DNA of 64,000 bases from Flavobacteriales bacterium (GCA_003331305.1 QOQB01000003.1:62001-126000); one strand, 5' to 3'. Counted from the stretch's first letter, positions 36,456 through 45,540 are shown. Notes: generated by a model not told the origin, from the letters alone. Program-made: numbers and translations.

Positions 36456-36592
36456 GGAGTAATCAGTCAACAAAATTGTTGTGGAGAAAATTGCTATGAA
36501 TCTCTATTGATTATAACACTCCTTTTATTGGTTTGTTTAATTTTGGTTAAGTTGTTCGAAGGTGCATCGTGGTTGTTGCACCTTCTTTTTTT
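36456..36592 (+). ncRNA. Candidate structured RNA (sRNA or fabH leader) with own terminator
   Basis: Downstream of a consensus promoter the sequence folds as a three-way junction. P1 is 36456-36460 with 36518-36522 plus 36461-36467 with 36506-36512, with a 5-base bulge. Arm 2 is CAACA (36468-36472) with TGTTG (36477-36481). Arm 3 is 36483-36487 with 36501-36505. A U-rich linker leads to the terminator hairpin. No credible reading frame is inside (only a four-codon ATG frame). It may be an independent small RNA of about 135 bases or a riboregulatory leader of fabH. I cannot assign an Rfam family; 6S-like and Flavo-1-like RNAs are candidates to test. Confidence 0.55.
36558..36592 (+). terminator. 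Intrinsic terminator between the candidate RNA and fabH
   Basis: GAAGGTGCA (36558-36566) pairs perfectly with TGCACCTTC (36577-36585) around a 10-base loop, followed by seven T (36586-36592). It lies 43 bases before the fabH ATG, on the same strand. Confidence 0.9.
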
Positions 36593-36635
36593 ACTCCAAA
36601 TTTATTTCGTTTATTGCATTCTAATTTCATTAAAT

Positions 36636-37643
36636 ATGTACAGCTCTCGAATAGTAGGACTAGGTCATTATGTTCCTGACAATATTGTCACAAATGACGA
36701 CTTGTCCAAACTTATGGACACAAACGATGAATGGATTACCGAGCGTACAGGAATTAAAGAACGTCGTTTGATAAAAAAGGATTCCGGAGAGGGGACAGCA
36801 ACTATGGGAGTTAAGGCTGCTGAGATGGCACTTGAAAGTGCTGGAATCAGTAAAAATGATATTGATCTTGTTGTTTTTGCAACGTTAAGCCCTGATCTCT
36901 ATTTTCCAGGGTCAGGTGTGCTTCTTCAAGACCAAATGGGCATGGGTACCTGCCCAGCATTGGATATTAGAAATCAGTGTTCGGGTTTTGTTTATGGGCT
37001 TTCTGTTGCCGATCAATTTATTAAAACAGGCATGTACAAAAACGTGTTATTAGTTGGTTCTGAGTACCACTCCGGAGGAATGGATTTTACCACACGTGGA
37101 CGAACTGTTTCTGTGATTTTTGGTGATGGTGCCGGTGCGGCTGTGCTCACACGTGAAGAGGACACCAAAAAAGGGATTCAGTCAACTCACTTGTATTCAG
37201 AAGGCAAGTATGCCGAGGAGTTAGCTATTATTGGCCCAAGCACAAAGCGTTGGCTTCCCGATATTATTTCTGACTACGATGAAGATGATATGCGGTACCA
37301 TCCATATATGAATGGTCAATTGGTATTTAAAAATGCAGTTGTTCGCTTTAGTGAGGTTATACAAGAAGCTTTACAAAAAAACGGTAAAAACACCTCAGAT
37401 ATTGATTTGTTTATACCCCACCAAGCTAATTTACGCATTGCTCAATTTGTGCAAAAAAAGTTTAGTCTTCGCGACGATCAAGTATACAATAATATTATGC
37501 GTTATGGGAATACTACAGCTGCTTCTATCCCCATTGCGCTTTCTGAGGCTTGGGGTGAGGGAAAAATTAAAACAGATGACACTGTATTGTTAGCCGCTTT
37601 TGGAAGTGGATTTACCTGGGGGAGTGCCTTGATACAGTGGTAA
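36636..37643 (+). CDS. fabH: 3-oxoacyl-ACP synthase III (FabH)
   Basis: Condenses acyl-CoA with malonyl-ACP to start fatty acid synthesis. It is 335 residues from the ATG at 36636, chosen because SSRIVGLGHYVPDN is the conserved N-terminus; the open frame upstream of it crosses the terminator and is not coding. The catalytic triad is Cys115 (NQCSGF), His in PHQANLRI and Asn in YGNTTAAS. It stands alone, without rpmF, plsX or accB. The last 54 bases overlap the convergent symporter gene. Confidence 0.93.
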   Translation: MYSSRIVGLGHYVPDNIVTNDDLSKLMDTNDEWITERTGIKERRLIKKDSGEGTATMGVKAAEMALESAGISKNDIDLVVFATLSPDLYFPGSGVLLQDQMGMGTCPALDIRNQCSGFVYGLSVADQFIKTGMYKNVLLVGSEYHSGGMDFTTRGRTVSVIFGDGAGAAVLTREEDTKKGIQSTHLYSEGKYAEELAIIGPSTKRWLPDIISDYDEDDMRYHPYMNGQLVFKNAVVRFSEVIQEALQKNGKNTSDIDLFIPHQANLRIAQFVQKKFSLRDDQVYNNIMRYGNTTAASIPIALSEAWGEGKIKTDDTVLLAAFGSGFTWGSALIQW

Positions 37644-39071
37644 GCCAATGCCTGAAATCCACAAAAATAGGGCTGACAAAGCACCATTAAGTGCGAGAAC
37701 AAAAAAACCGAAGTCAAATTCCAAATACTTTTTACAAATTAGTGCAATCCCATAGGTCAGTAGCGGAGTTGCTATACAAATAATGGGGGCATAGCGATCG
37801 TGCACAGGGCGTTTAGAAAAAACACCTAACAAAAAAAGCCCTAATAAAGGCCCATAGGTATAACCTGCAAAAAGGAGTAGTTGTGCAATAACACTCTCTT
37901 CTCGAATAAAATAATAAAAAGCGATCATAACACACCAAAGTGAAAACGCAATTATACGATGCATGACTTTGCGTTGTCGAATACCTTTATCACCCTCTTT
38001 AATTCCCCATAAATCAATACTAGCACTTGTTGCTAGCGATGTCATAGATCCATCGGCACTACTGAATGCTGCAGCAATGAGCCCAAAAATAAAAGTGTAG
38101 GCAAAAAGTTTTCCTAAACCCGATTGTGTGGCCACTACCGGAAACAAGTTATCTCCAGTTGCCTCTATGCCACTAGCTTGAGCGTAAGCAGTGAGTAGCA
38201 CGCCCAAAACCAAGAACAAGACTGTCACGATAACTAGAGCAATAGTAAACCAAAACATGTTTTTTTGCGCATCACGCAAGGAATGACAGCTCAAATTTTT
38301 TTGCATCATTTCTTGATCAAGTCCTGTCATGGCAAATGAAATAAGCGCACCAGCAAAAAATTGCTTTATAAAATGTTGACCGTTGTTCCAATCCTCCCAA
38401 AAAAATATTTGTGTGGTAGGTTGGCTATTCCACCACGACCATATTGATTTTGCGTCCAAAGACAACACATCTACCAACACATAAATACCGACAGACAACG
38501 CTAATAACATACAAACGGTTTGGGCTATATCTGTATATATAATCGTTTTTAAACCTGTTTTTTGTGTATAGCCCCAAATTCCAATGATGGCTATTGCGGC
38601 ACTAACCCAAAATGGTATGTGAAGCGCATCTAGGGCTATCCAATGCAATACTTTTAACACCAAAAACAATCGAAAACTTGTTCCAGTTAGGCGCGATAAA
38701 ATAAAAAAAGAAGCTCCTGTTTTGTAGGATCTTATGCCAAATCTATGGAGTAAATAGCTGTAAATACTAACAACATTCCATTTGTAATAGAGTGGCAATA
38801 AAACCGTACCAATTAACAAATACCCCAGCGCATAGCCCAAAACCATTTGAACATAACCAAGTTGCGTACTGGCTACCCATCCAGGGACTGATATAAATGT
38901 AAGTCCGGACAGCGAGGCGCCAATCATACCAAAGGCAACTAAATACCACGGGGCATTTCTATTGGCAGAGAAAAAAGTAGCATTACTGTTGCTTTTTCCT
39001 ACAAGAAGAGAAATGCCATACAAAACGCCAAAATAAATTATTAGGCTGAGAGCTAATGCTTGGGCGGTCAT
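37590..39071 (-). CDS. Sodium:solute symporter family protein (SSS)
   Basis: A 493-residue inner-membrane transporter with about 13 hydrophobic segments. The SSS core is seen in GLTFISVPGWVASTQLGY and LIAAAFSSADGSMTSLATSAS, the latter carrying the serine-rich Na+ site of TM8. The start at 39071 (MTAQALALS) is preferred, though an ATG nine codons upstream is possible. Solute unknown; the family includes sugar, sialic acid and proline carriers. Its poorly conserved C-terminal tail (YQGTPPGKSTSKSG) is read antisense to the end of fabH. Confidence 0.88.
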   Translation of the reverse strand: MTAQALALSLIIYFGVLYGISLLVGKSNSNATFFSANRNAPWYLVAFGMIGASLSGLTFISVPGWVASTQLGYVQMVLGYALGYLLIGTVLLPLYYKWNVVSIYSYLLHRFGIRSYKTGASFFILSRLTGTSFRLFLVLKVLHWIALDALHIPFWVSAAIAIIGIWGYTQKTGLKTIIYTDIAQTVCMLLALSVGIYVLVDVLSLDAKSIWSWWNSQPTTQIFFWEDWNNGQHFIKQFFAGALISFAMTGLDQEMMQKNLSCHSLRDAQKNMFWFTIALVIVTVLFLVLGVLLTAYAQASGIEATGDNLFPVVATQSGLGKLFAYTFIFGLIAAAFSSADGSMTSLATSASIDLWGIKEGDKGIRQRKVMHRIIAFSLWCVMIAFYYFIREESVIAQLLLFAGYTYGPLLGLFLLGVFSKRPVHDRYAPIICIATPLLTYGIALICKKYLEFDFGFFVLALNGALSALFLWISGIGLPLYQGTPPGKSTSKSG

Positions 39072-39119
39072 GTATTTTTTGGTAAATATAATACTCATGG
39101 GTCTTTTGAGGAAATAGTG

Positions 39120-39127
39120 TATTTTTG
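39120..39127 (+). promoter_or_regulatory. -7 element of recR
   Basis: TATTTTTG, exact TAnnTTTG, three bases before the recR ATG at 39131. Confidence 0.45.
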
Positions 39128-39130
39128 AGC

Positions 39131-39748
39131 ATGGATTTTCCGTCGTCTTTAGTGCAAAAAGCAGTAGATGAAATTGCTCAACTTCCAGGAATTGGACGGC
39201 GATCTGCTTTACGGTTAGTACTTCATCTGCTACGTCAGCCCAAAGATTTTAGTGAACGACTTTCAAGTGCCATTGCAACATTGCGCCAACAAATACGTTA
39301 TTGTAATACATGCCATAACATCTCAGATGCGGATGAATGTAGTATTTGTGCAAATCCACTTCGTAACCAAAATGTATTGTGTGTGGTAGAAGATGTACGT
39401 GACGTTATGGCTATTGAAGCAACAGGACAATTTAAAGGTAGGTATCATGTGTTAGGCGGTAAAATTGCACCCATGGAAGGAATTGGCCCGCAGCAACTTA
39501 CAATTGATGCTCTTGTAGAACGGGTTGAAAATGAAGATGTCAGGGAAATTATTTTTGCTCTTGGCAGTACTATGGAAGGCGACACGACTAATTACTATAT
39601 TTTCAAAAAATTAAGTAAGTTCCCCCTGACTTTTTCTGTTATTTCACGGGGTATTGGCGTGGGAGATGAATTAGAGTATGCCGATGAACTTACGCTTGGA
39701 CGTAGTATTAGTCAACGAATTCCTTTTGAGGTGTCGATGAAAAGTTAG
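39131..39748 (+). CDS. recR: Recombination protein RecR
   Basis: A 205-residue protein of the RecFOR pathway that loads RecA on gapped DNA. It starts [20 protein letters not shown], with the HhH unit [17 protein letters not shown]. The four-Cys zinc finger ([16 protein letters not shown]) and the Toprim domain ([28 protein letters not shown]) follow. The ATG at 39131 is preferred to a TTG two codons earlier. It is followed by a glycosyltransferase after three bases. Confidence 0.96.
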   Translation: MDFPSSLVQKAVDEIAQLPGIGRRSALRLVLHLLRQPKDFSERLSSAIATLRQQIRYCNTCHNISDADECSICANPLRNQNVLCVVEDVRDVMAIEATGQFKGRYHVLGGKIAPMEGIGPQQLTIDALVERVENEDVREIIFALGSTMEGDTTNYYIFKKLSKFPLTFSVISRGIGVGDELEYADELTLGRSISQRIPFEVSMKS

Positions 39749-39751
39749 TGT

Positions 39752-40891
39752 ATGAAACTATCTGTAGTTATTCTCAACTATAATGTAAAGTATTTTATCG
39801 ATTTGTGCTTGCAAAGCGTGTTGGCAGCTACAACCAACTTAGATTCGGAAATTATAGTGGTTGATAATGCATCTGTTGATGGTAGCGTGCCTTGGATTAA
39901 GTCTCAGTTTCCCCAAGTAAAACTTATTGAAAACCAAGAAAACTTAGGATTTCCAAAGGGTAATAACATTGGAGTTGCACAGGCAAAAGGAGAGTATGTG
40001 TGTATTTTAAATCCAGATACAGTTATCGCAGAGGACACGTTTTTCAAAGCCTTGGAATTTATGGAGCAAAACCAGCAATTGGCTATTATGGGCCCTAAAC
40101 TTATTGATGGTTCTGGTCGTTTTTTAAAAGAATCCAAAAGGGGTGTGCCAACCCCTTGGGTTGCGTTTACTAAAGTGACAGGATTGTACAAAATTGACCC
40201 ACAGTTATTTGGAAAATACTATAACTTAAAGCTACCCGAAAGTCAACCAGGTGTTACAGATGTTTTAGTAGGCGCCTGCATGTTTATGAAAAGAGACCAC
40301 TATCTTGCGCTAAAGGGCTTTGATGAAGCATGTTTTATGTACTCTGACGATATTGATTTGAGTTATCGTTCGCTACAACTTGGAAAGTCAAATTTTTACA
40401 ATCCAGACATTAATATCATACATTACAAAGGAGAAAGTACACCAAAGGATTTTGCATATCAAATGATGTTTAGGGAAGCAATGAATTATTTTTACACGAA
40501 ACATTTTCACGTGTCCAATGTGGTAAAAATCTGGATTAAATTTGCAACAAACACATTTAGCTTTTTAAAGCGTTTTAGAGGAGTGCGCTCAGTTAAAAAC
40601 ACAAAAACACCTAGCCGTTATTGGTTGATATCTAGTGAGTTAGACCTTAAAATTGGCGTAAACAAGAACATTCCTTTTATGCACACAGACCATTGCATTA
40701 GTTTGAGTAAATATAAAAACACAGGAACAGAGCTTATTTTGGATCCAAACACCATTTCATTTAAAGAGATTATTAAATTTATGAGTGAATATGGCAGTGG
40801 ATTTTCGTATAAGATATTAAGTTCTGATAAAAATCATGCTGTAGGAAGTAACTCTAGCAATGCTAAAGGTGAAGTGCTTGTGATGTCATAG
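39752..40891 (+). CDS. Family 2 glycosyltransferase
   Basis: A 379-residue GT2 enzyme with a GT-A fold and rhamnosyl-transferase-like layout. It shows SVVILNYNVKYFIDLCLQSV at the N-terminus, VVDNASVDGSV, GFPKGNNIGV, the metal-binding NPDTVI, and a later CFMYSDDIDLSYR region with the general-base acids. After about residue 260 the sequence loses similarity to the catalytic core. No membrane segment is evident. It probably adds sugar to a cell-surface polymer; donor and acceptor are unknown. Likely in an operon with recR. Confidence 0.88.
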   Translation: MKLSVVILNYNVKYFIDLCLQSVLAATTNLDSEIIVVDNASVDGSVPWIKSQFPQVKLIENQENLGFPKGNNIGVAQAKGEYVCILNPDTVIAEDTFFKALEFMEQNQQLAIMGPKLIDGSGRFLKESKRGVPTPWVAFTKVTGLYKIDPQLFGKYYNLKLPESQPGVTDVLVGACMFMKRDHYLALKGFDEACFMYSDDIDLSYRSLQLGKSNFYNPDINIIHYKGESTPKDFAYQMMFREAMNYFYTKHFHVSNVVKIWIKFATNTFSFLKRFRGVRSVKNTKTPSRYWLISSELDLKIGVNKNIPFMHTDHCISLSKYKNTGTELILDPNTISFKEIIKFMSEYGSGFSYKILSSDKNHAVGSNSSNAKGEVLVMS

Positions 40892-40911
40892 CGCAAGCCG
40901 TGATTTATTCG

Positions 40912-40919
40912 TACTTTTG
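40912..40919 (+). promoter_or_regulatory. -7 element before the E2 gene
   Basis: TACTTTTG, exact TAnnTTTG, 13 bases before the ATG at 40933. No -33 TTG is at standard distance. Confidence 0.4.
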
Positions 40920-40932
40920 AAAAAAAATTGGA

Positions 40933-42237
40933 ATGCCCATTTATCAGCTTGTATTGCCCGCTATGGGCGAGAGTGTTTCAGAAGCTACCGTTACGCAATG
41001 GTTGAAAAAAGAAGGTGATACTGTTGTCGCTGACGAAGCTGTTGTGGAGGTAGCCACCGATAAAGTAGATTCCGAAGTCGCAAGTGAGTACAATGGTGTA
41101 ATTAAAGAAATTCTACATCCTGTAAATGCTGTTGTTGCGGTAGATGCTCCGTTGGCACTCATTGAAACAGACGAGAAAATTTCTGAAGAAACCTTAACCG
41201 AAACAACGGCTCTAATAGAAACCCCAGTTTCCGAAGAAACTGTAAACGAAACTCCTGAAAGTTATATGCAGCAAGCACAAGAGCTAGTGGCACCTGCTGT
41301 TACGCTATCAACTACTGAGGATTCTCGTTTTTACTCACCATTAGTAAAAAATATTGCCAAGCAAGAAAACATCTCAGAAAAGGAGCTGTCAGCTGTCCCT
41401 GGCTCGGGAAAAGATGGGCGTGTGACTAAGCGTGATATTTTGACATATATCCAAAACAGGAAAGCACCACAACCACCACCACCAGTTGTCAAAGCACCCA
41501 TTGCCTCACCGCCCGTTTACAGGAACATTGAAGACGCTGTAGTCCCCATGACGCGCATGGAAAAAATGATTTCGGAGCATATGACGCGAAGTCTTCAAAC
41601 CTCTGCGCATGTACAGTCTTTTATTGAAATTGATGTAACCAAACTATGGAAGTGGCGTGAAAAAGTTAAGCAAGATTTTGTAAAACAACATGGCGTAAAA
41701 CTTACGTTTACACCAATATTTTTTCAACTTGTAACGCAAATTTTACCCGAGTTTCCGCTCCTAAATAGCTCCTTGGAAGGCACAGATATCATCAAGAAAA
41801 AAGATATTAATTTGGGGATGGCTACCGCTTTATCTGATGGAAATCTTATTGTTCCTGTTATCAAACAAGCCAACTCGTTGAATCTTGTTGGTTTGGCAAA
41901 GAAAGTACACGAACTTGCTTCTAATGCCAGAAACAATGCGTTAAACCCCGATGATGTTAAGGGTGGAACATACACGATTACCAATGTGGGAATGTTTGGC
42001 AGTTTAACGGGAACTCCCATTATCAATCAACCACAAGTAGCCATTCTTGCCCTTGGCGCCATTCGAAAAGTACCTGCCGTTTTGGAAACCGAACATGGGG
42101 ATGTAATTGCGGTGCGTCACCAAATGGTGGTATCGCATAGTTACGATCATCGCATCATTAACGGAGCTATGGGGGGTATGTTCTTACTTCGGTTAAAAGA
42201 GCGCATAGAAAACTGGGACAACACGCAAACACTTTAA
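40933..42237 (+). CDS. 2-oxo acid dehydrogenase E2 (dihydrolipoamide acyltransferase)
   Basis: A 434-residue E2 core of a 2-oxo acid dehydrogenase complex. Domains in order: one lipoyl domain with the lipoylated Lys44 (VATDKVDSE), an acidic/Pro linker, a peripheral-subunit-binding domain (about 134-172, VKNIAKQENISEKEL), a proline-rich linker, and the catalytic domain from about 205. The catalytic His is in SYDHRIINGA. The family has DHRxxDG there, so an Asn replaces the usual Asp. The branched-chain versus pyruvate complex is not determined; no E1 or E3 gene is adjacent. Confidence 0.9.
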   Translation: MPIYQLVLPAMGESVSEATVTQWLKKEGDTVVADEAVVEVATDKVDSEVASEYNGVIKEILHPVNAVVAVDAPLALIETDEKISEETLTETTALIETPVSEETVNETPESYMQQAQELVAPAVTLSTTEDSRFYSPLVKNIAKQENISEKELSAVPGSGKDGRVTKRDILTYIQNRKAPQPPPPVVKAPIASPPVYRNIEDAVVPMTRMEKMISEHMTRSLQTSAHVQSFIEIDVTKLWKWREKVKQDFVKQHGVKLTFTPIFFQLVTQILPEFPLLNSSLEGTDIIKKKDINLGMATALSDGNLIVPVIKQANSLNLVGLAKKVHELASNARNNALNPDDVKGGTYTITNVGMFGSLTGTPIINQPQVAILALGAIRKVPAVLETEHGDVIAVRHQMVVSHSYDHRIINGAMGGMFLLRLKERIENWDNTQTL

Positions 42238-42238
42238 T

Positions 42239-43012
42239 ATGGAACTTTCGTTAACTCGCCCATTGTGTTTTTTTGATTTAGAAACGACGGGAGTAAATGT
42301 GGCAAAAGATCGAATTGTCGAAATCTCTATTTTGAAGATTTTCCCAAACGGAAATAAAGAAGGAAAAACGTGGTTGGTAAATCCTGAGATGCCTATTCCA
42401 CCACAAACAACAGCCGTACACGGCATTACAGATGAAAAAGTAGCCAACGAACCTACTTTTAAGCAGCTTAGTAAGCAGGTTAACGACATGATTAAGGGCT
42501 CCGATTTGGCGGGATTTAATTCGGATCGATTTGATATTCCACTATTGGCAGAGGAGATGCTACGCGCAGGAATTGATGTAGATTTTAAAAAACAGTTGAC
42601 TGTAGACGTGCAAACCATTTTTCATAAAATGGAAAAGCGAAATTTAAGTGCAGCTTATGCATTTTACTGCGATAAAGATCTGGAGAATGCACACAGTGCA
42701 GAGGCTGACACCACTGCAACATATGAAGTGTTGAAAGCGCAAATTCAAAAATACGACGAACTAGAAAACGATGTAGCCAAGCTCAGCGCTTTCTCGACGC
42801 GCCGTAAAAGTATCGACTTTGCGGGATTTATTCTTGTTGATAATGACGGTGATCCCTCCTTTAGTTTTGGAAAACATAAAGGAAAAAAAGTAGTTGAGGT
42901 ATTGCAACGTGAGCCAGGATATTTTAGTTGGTTATTAGATGCCGATTTTCCACTCTACACGAAGAAAGTGCTGACTGCCATCAGACTAGAAACCTTGAAT
43001 ACCAATTCATGA
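42239..43012 (+). CDS. DnaQ-like DEDDh 3'-5' exonuclease
   Basis: A 257-residue exonuclease. The DEDDh residues are visible: CFFDLETTG, GFNSDRFDIP and HSAEADTTATYEVL. A C-terminal extension (from about residue 200) contains SFSFGKHKGKKVVEVLQ, similar to the small domain seen at the end of ExoX-like proteins. It could act as an exodeoxyribonuclease or an oligoribonuclease-like enzyme rather than as a proofreading subunit. It overlaps the next gene by four bases. Confidence 0.88.
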   Translation: MELSLTRPLCFFDLETTGVNVAKDRIVEISILKIFPNGNKEGKTWLVNPEMPIPPQTTAVHGITDEKVANEPTFKQLSKQVNDMIKGSDLAGFNSDRFDIPLLAEEMLRAGIDVDFKKQLTVDVQTIFHKMEKRNLSAAYAFYCDKDLENAHSAEADTTATYEVLKAQIQKYDELENDVAKLSAFSTRRKSIDFAGFILVDNDGDPSFSFGKHKGKKVVEVLQREPGYFSWLLDADFPLYTKKVLTAIRLETLNTNS

Positions 43013-43620
43013 AAATTATTTGTATTGGCAGAAATTATGCAGATCATACTGCCGAGCTGCAGCATGCTCGTCCGGATGAGCCTGTAGTTTTTATCAAGCC
43101 CGATACTGCCATCGCGCAGTCTAACCTTCCATTTTTTATTCCCGAATTTTCCAACGATGTTCACCATGAAGTTGAAGTTTTGGTAAAAATCAATCGCATT
43201 GGAAAGCATATTCAGTCCAAATTTGCGCACAAATACTACAACGAAATTGGCTTAGGGATTGATTTTACTGCCCGCGACGTGCAACAAAAACTTAAGTCCA
43301 ACGGACTTCCTTGGGAAAAAGCAAAGGCATTTGATGGCTCGGCAGTGGTGGGAAAGTGGTTTGAAAAATCCACTCTTGGAGATTTAACTACTATTCCTTT
43401 TGCTCTTTATAAGAATGGCACAATAGTGCAAGAAGCCAATACGAGCTTGATGCTTTGGAGTATTGATGAAATCATTGCTTATGTATCCCAATATTTTACT
43501 CTAAAAATTGGTGATATTTTATTTACAGGAACACCTGCTGGTGTGGGAGCTGTAGAAAAAAATGACAAGTTAGAGGGGTTTATTCATGAGAGAAAAGCGT
43601 TTTCAGTTACTGTAAAATAG
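43009..43620 (+). CDS. Fumarylacetoacetate hydrolase family protein
   Basis: A 203-residue FAH-fold enzyme. The start at 43009 (MKIICIGRNYADHTAEL) is at the family N-terminus, and an in-frame ATG 81 bases upstream lies inside the exonuclease gene and is rejected. Metal-binding acids are in HHEVEVLVKI and GIDFTARDVQ, and the C-terminal block is ILFTGTPAGVG. Members are acylpyruvate hydrolases or oxaloacetate decarboxylases; which activity applies is not clear. Confidence 0.9.
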   Translation: MKIICIGRNYADHTAELQHARPDEPVVFIKPDTAIAQSNLPFFIPEFSNDVHHEVEVLVKINRIGKHIQSKFAHKYYNEIGLGIDFTARDVQQKLKSNGLPWEKAKAFDGSAVVGKWFEKSTLGDLTTIPFALYKNGTIVQEANTSLMLWSIDEIIAYVSQYFTLKIGDILFTGTPAGVGAVEKNDKLEGFIHERKAFSVTVK

Positions 43621-44865
43621 ATGCAAGCAGATATCATTACCATTGGCGACGAGATACTCATTGGACAGATTGTAGACACAAATGCTGCTTTTCTTGGCAA
43701 GACGCTTAATAAAATTGGAGTTGAAATACGGCAAATACGTTCTATTTCAGATAACAAAACAGCGATACTAGAAGCATTTACTGAAGCCCAAAACAAAGTG
43801 GATTTGGTTGTCATAACGGGCGGATTAGGTCCCACCAAAGATGATATTACCAAACATACTTTATGTGAGTATTTTAATGACACTATGGAGTTTTACCCCG
43901 ACGTTATGATGCATATTGAAGAATTGTTTCGTAAGTACGTCAAGGCACCCGTAAACGCACTAAACCGTGCTCAAGCCATGTTGCCATCGAAGTGTCAACA
44001 AATGTTTAACCATCACGGAACTGCTATGGGCATGTGGATGCAAAAAGACGACACCGTTTTTGTGTCGCTTCCTGGTGTACCTTTTGAAATGAAATATCTT
44101 GTTCGCGAACAACTTATACCACGCATAAAAGAAAGGTTTTTACTTCCAGCCTTGGTTCATAAGACCATGATGACCTATGGGCTGGGCGAAAGTATTATTG
44201 CCGAAAAAATTGCCGATTGGGAACAGGCACTTCCGCCACATATTAAATTGGCATACTTACCCAATCTAGGACGTGTGCGCTTGCGCTTATCAGCAAAAGG
44301 AACGAATGACACTAAACTACGTCATGAGATAGACGCGCTGTTTGATGCGCTTTACCCCCTTATTGGTGAGCATATTACTGGATTTGAATCAGAAGAACCC
44401 ATTGAAATGCAAATTGGTGAAGCGTTACAACAAAAGAAATGGATGTTAGCTACTGCAGAAAGCTGCACGGGCGGCGCTTTGGCCGCTTTGTTTACGCAGC
44501 ATCCCGGTGCATCTGCTTTTTTTAAGGGCTCGGTTGTGAGTTATGCTACGGATGTAAAGCAACAGTTGTTAGGCGTACAGCAGCAAGACATTGAACGCCA
44601 CACTGTGGTCAGTGAACCCGTGGCTTTGAGCATGGCAAAGGGTATTATTCGTCAAACGGGTGCACATGTTGCCATTGCCACCACAGGAAATTTTGGACCT
44701 ACACAAGGAGAGGCAGATGTGGAAATAGGTACGGTCTGTATTGCCATAATAACGCCAAAACAAGAAGTTGTGGAAACCTTTTGCTTTGGTAAACATCGAG
44801 AAAGAAACCTTCAAAAAACATTAAACAAAGCATTGGAGTTGGCGCATGGGTATTTGATAGATTAA
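43621..44865 (+). CDS. cinA: CinA family protein (competence/damage-inducible protein A)
   Basis: A 414-residue two-domain protein. The N-terminal MoaB/MogA-like COG1058 domain (IITIGDEILIGQIVDTN; ITGGLGPTKDD) hydrolyses ADP-ribose-type compounds. The C-terminal PncC domain (ATAESCTGGALAALFTQHPGAS in part) deamidates NMN in the pyridine nucleotide salvage cycle. It starts at the base after the FAH stop, so the two are coupled. Confidence 0.94.
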   Translation: MQADIITIGDEILIGQIVDTNAAFLGKTLNKIGVEIRQIRSISDNKTAILEAFTEAQNKVDLVVITGGLGPTKDDITKHTLCEYFNDTMEFYPDVMMHIEELFRKYVKAPVNALNRAQAMLPSKCQQMFNHHGTAMGMWMQKDDTVFVSLPGVPFEMKYLVREQLIPRIKERFLLPALVHKTMMTYGLGESIIAEKIADWEQALPPHIKLAYLPNLGRVRLRLSAKGTNDTKLRHEIDALFDALYPLIGEHITGFESEEPIEMQIGEALQQKKWMLATAESCTGGALAALFTQHPGASAFFKGSVVSYATDVKQQLLGVQQQDIERHTVVSEPVALSMAKGIIRQTGAHVAIATTGNFGPTQGEADVEIGTVCIAIITPKQEVVETFCFGKHRERNLQKTLNKALELAHGYLID

Positions 44866-44903
44866 CTTCATTTAAAAAATTTTTTTAAAACACCATATTT
44901 CAC

Positions 44904-44911
44904 TAAGTTTG
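44904..44911 (+). promoter_or_regulatory. -7 element of the rpmB operon
   Basis: TAAGTTTG, exact TAnnTTTG, 21 bases before the rpmB ATG. Confidence 0.5.
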
Positions 44912-44932
44912 CACCCTGTTAAAAAATAGGTC

Positions 44933-45169
44933 ATGTCGAAAGTATGTGAATTAACGGGCAAAAAGGCGATGGTTGGAAACAACGTATCGCATGCCATGAA
45001 TAAAACCAAGCGCAAATTTGGTGCTAACCTTATCAAGAAACGTTTTTATCTTGTAGAGGAAGACAAGTGGGTTACCCTAAAGTTATCTACTTCGGCGTTA
45101 AAAACGATTAATAAAAAAGGACTTTCAGCAGTAATGAAAGAAGCACGCGCTCAAGGTCTAATCAAATAA
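44933..45169 (+). CDS. rpmB: 50S ribosomal protein bL28
   Basis: A 78-residue basic protein starting [20 protein letters not shown], the bL28 signature. It is followed by rpmG after seven bases. The rpmB-rpmG-DUF4295-ftsY order is typical of Bacteroidota. Confidence 0.96.
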   Translation: MSKVCELTGKKAMVGNNVSHAMNKTKRKFGANLIKKRFYLVEEDKWVTLKLSTSALKTINKKGLSAVMKEARAQGLIK

Positions 45170-45176
45170 GGCAGTC

Positions 45177-45359
45177 ATGGCTAAAAAAGGAAACCGCGTT
45201 CAAGTTATTTTAGAGTGCACCGAGCATAAAGACTCTGGTCTTGCAGGAACGTCACGCTACATCACAACAAAGAACAAAAAAAACACGCCGGATCGTATTG
45301 AAATCAAAAAATTCAACCCGATCCTTAAGCGAATGACAGTTCACAAAGAAATTAAGTAA
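45177..45359 (+). CDS. rpmG: 50S ribosomal protein bL33
   Basis: A 60-residue basic protein ([14 protein letters not shown], then [13 protein letters not shown]). It lacks the four-Cys zinc site of C+ L33 forms: only one Cys is present. Confidence 0.96.
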   Translation: MAKKGNRVQVILECTEHKDSGLAGTSRYITTKNKKNTPDRIEIKKFNPILKRMTVHKEIK

Positions 45360-45361
45360 TT

Positions 45362-45514
45362 ATGGCAAAGAAAACCGTAGCAACATTGCAAACAAAATCA
45401 AAGCGTCTTACAAAGGCCATCAAAATGGTACGTAGCGAAAAGTCTGGTGCCTATACTTTTGTTGAAACTATTTTAGCTCCAGAATTGGTGAATGACTGGT
45501 TGTCAAAAAAATAA
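45362..45514 (+). CDS. DUF4295 family protein, 50 aa
   Basis: A very short basic protein beginning MAKKTVATLQTKSKRLTKAI and ending in LAPELVNDWLSKK. It is a Bacteroidota-specific family always found beside rpmB/rpmG, as here (two-base gap), so a ribosome-linked role is likely, though none is proven. It precedes the operon terminator at 45541-45562. Confidence 0.88.
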   Translation: MAKKTVATLQTKSKRLTKAIKMVRSEKSGAYTFVETILAPELVNDWLSKK

Positions 45515-45540
45515 TTTAACCCATATTAAATCACATTAGA

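Noticed and set aside
36507-36635. N-terminal extension of fabH
   Set aside because: The upstream ATG gives a hydrophobic leader that is read through a perfect intrinsic terminator. FabH homologues start at the ATG at 36636.
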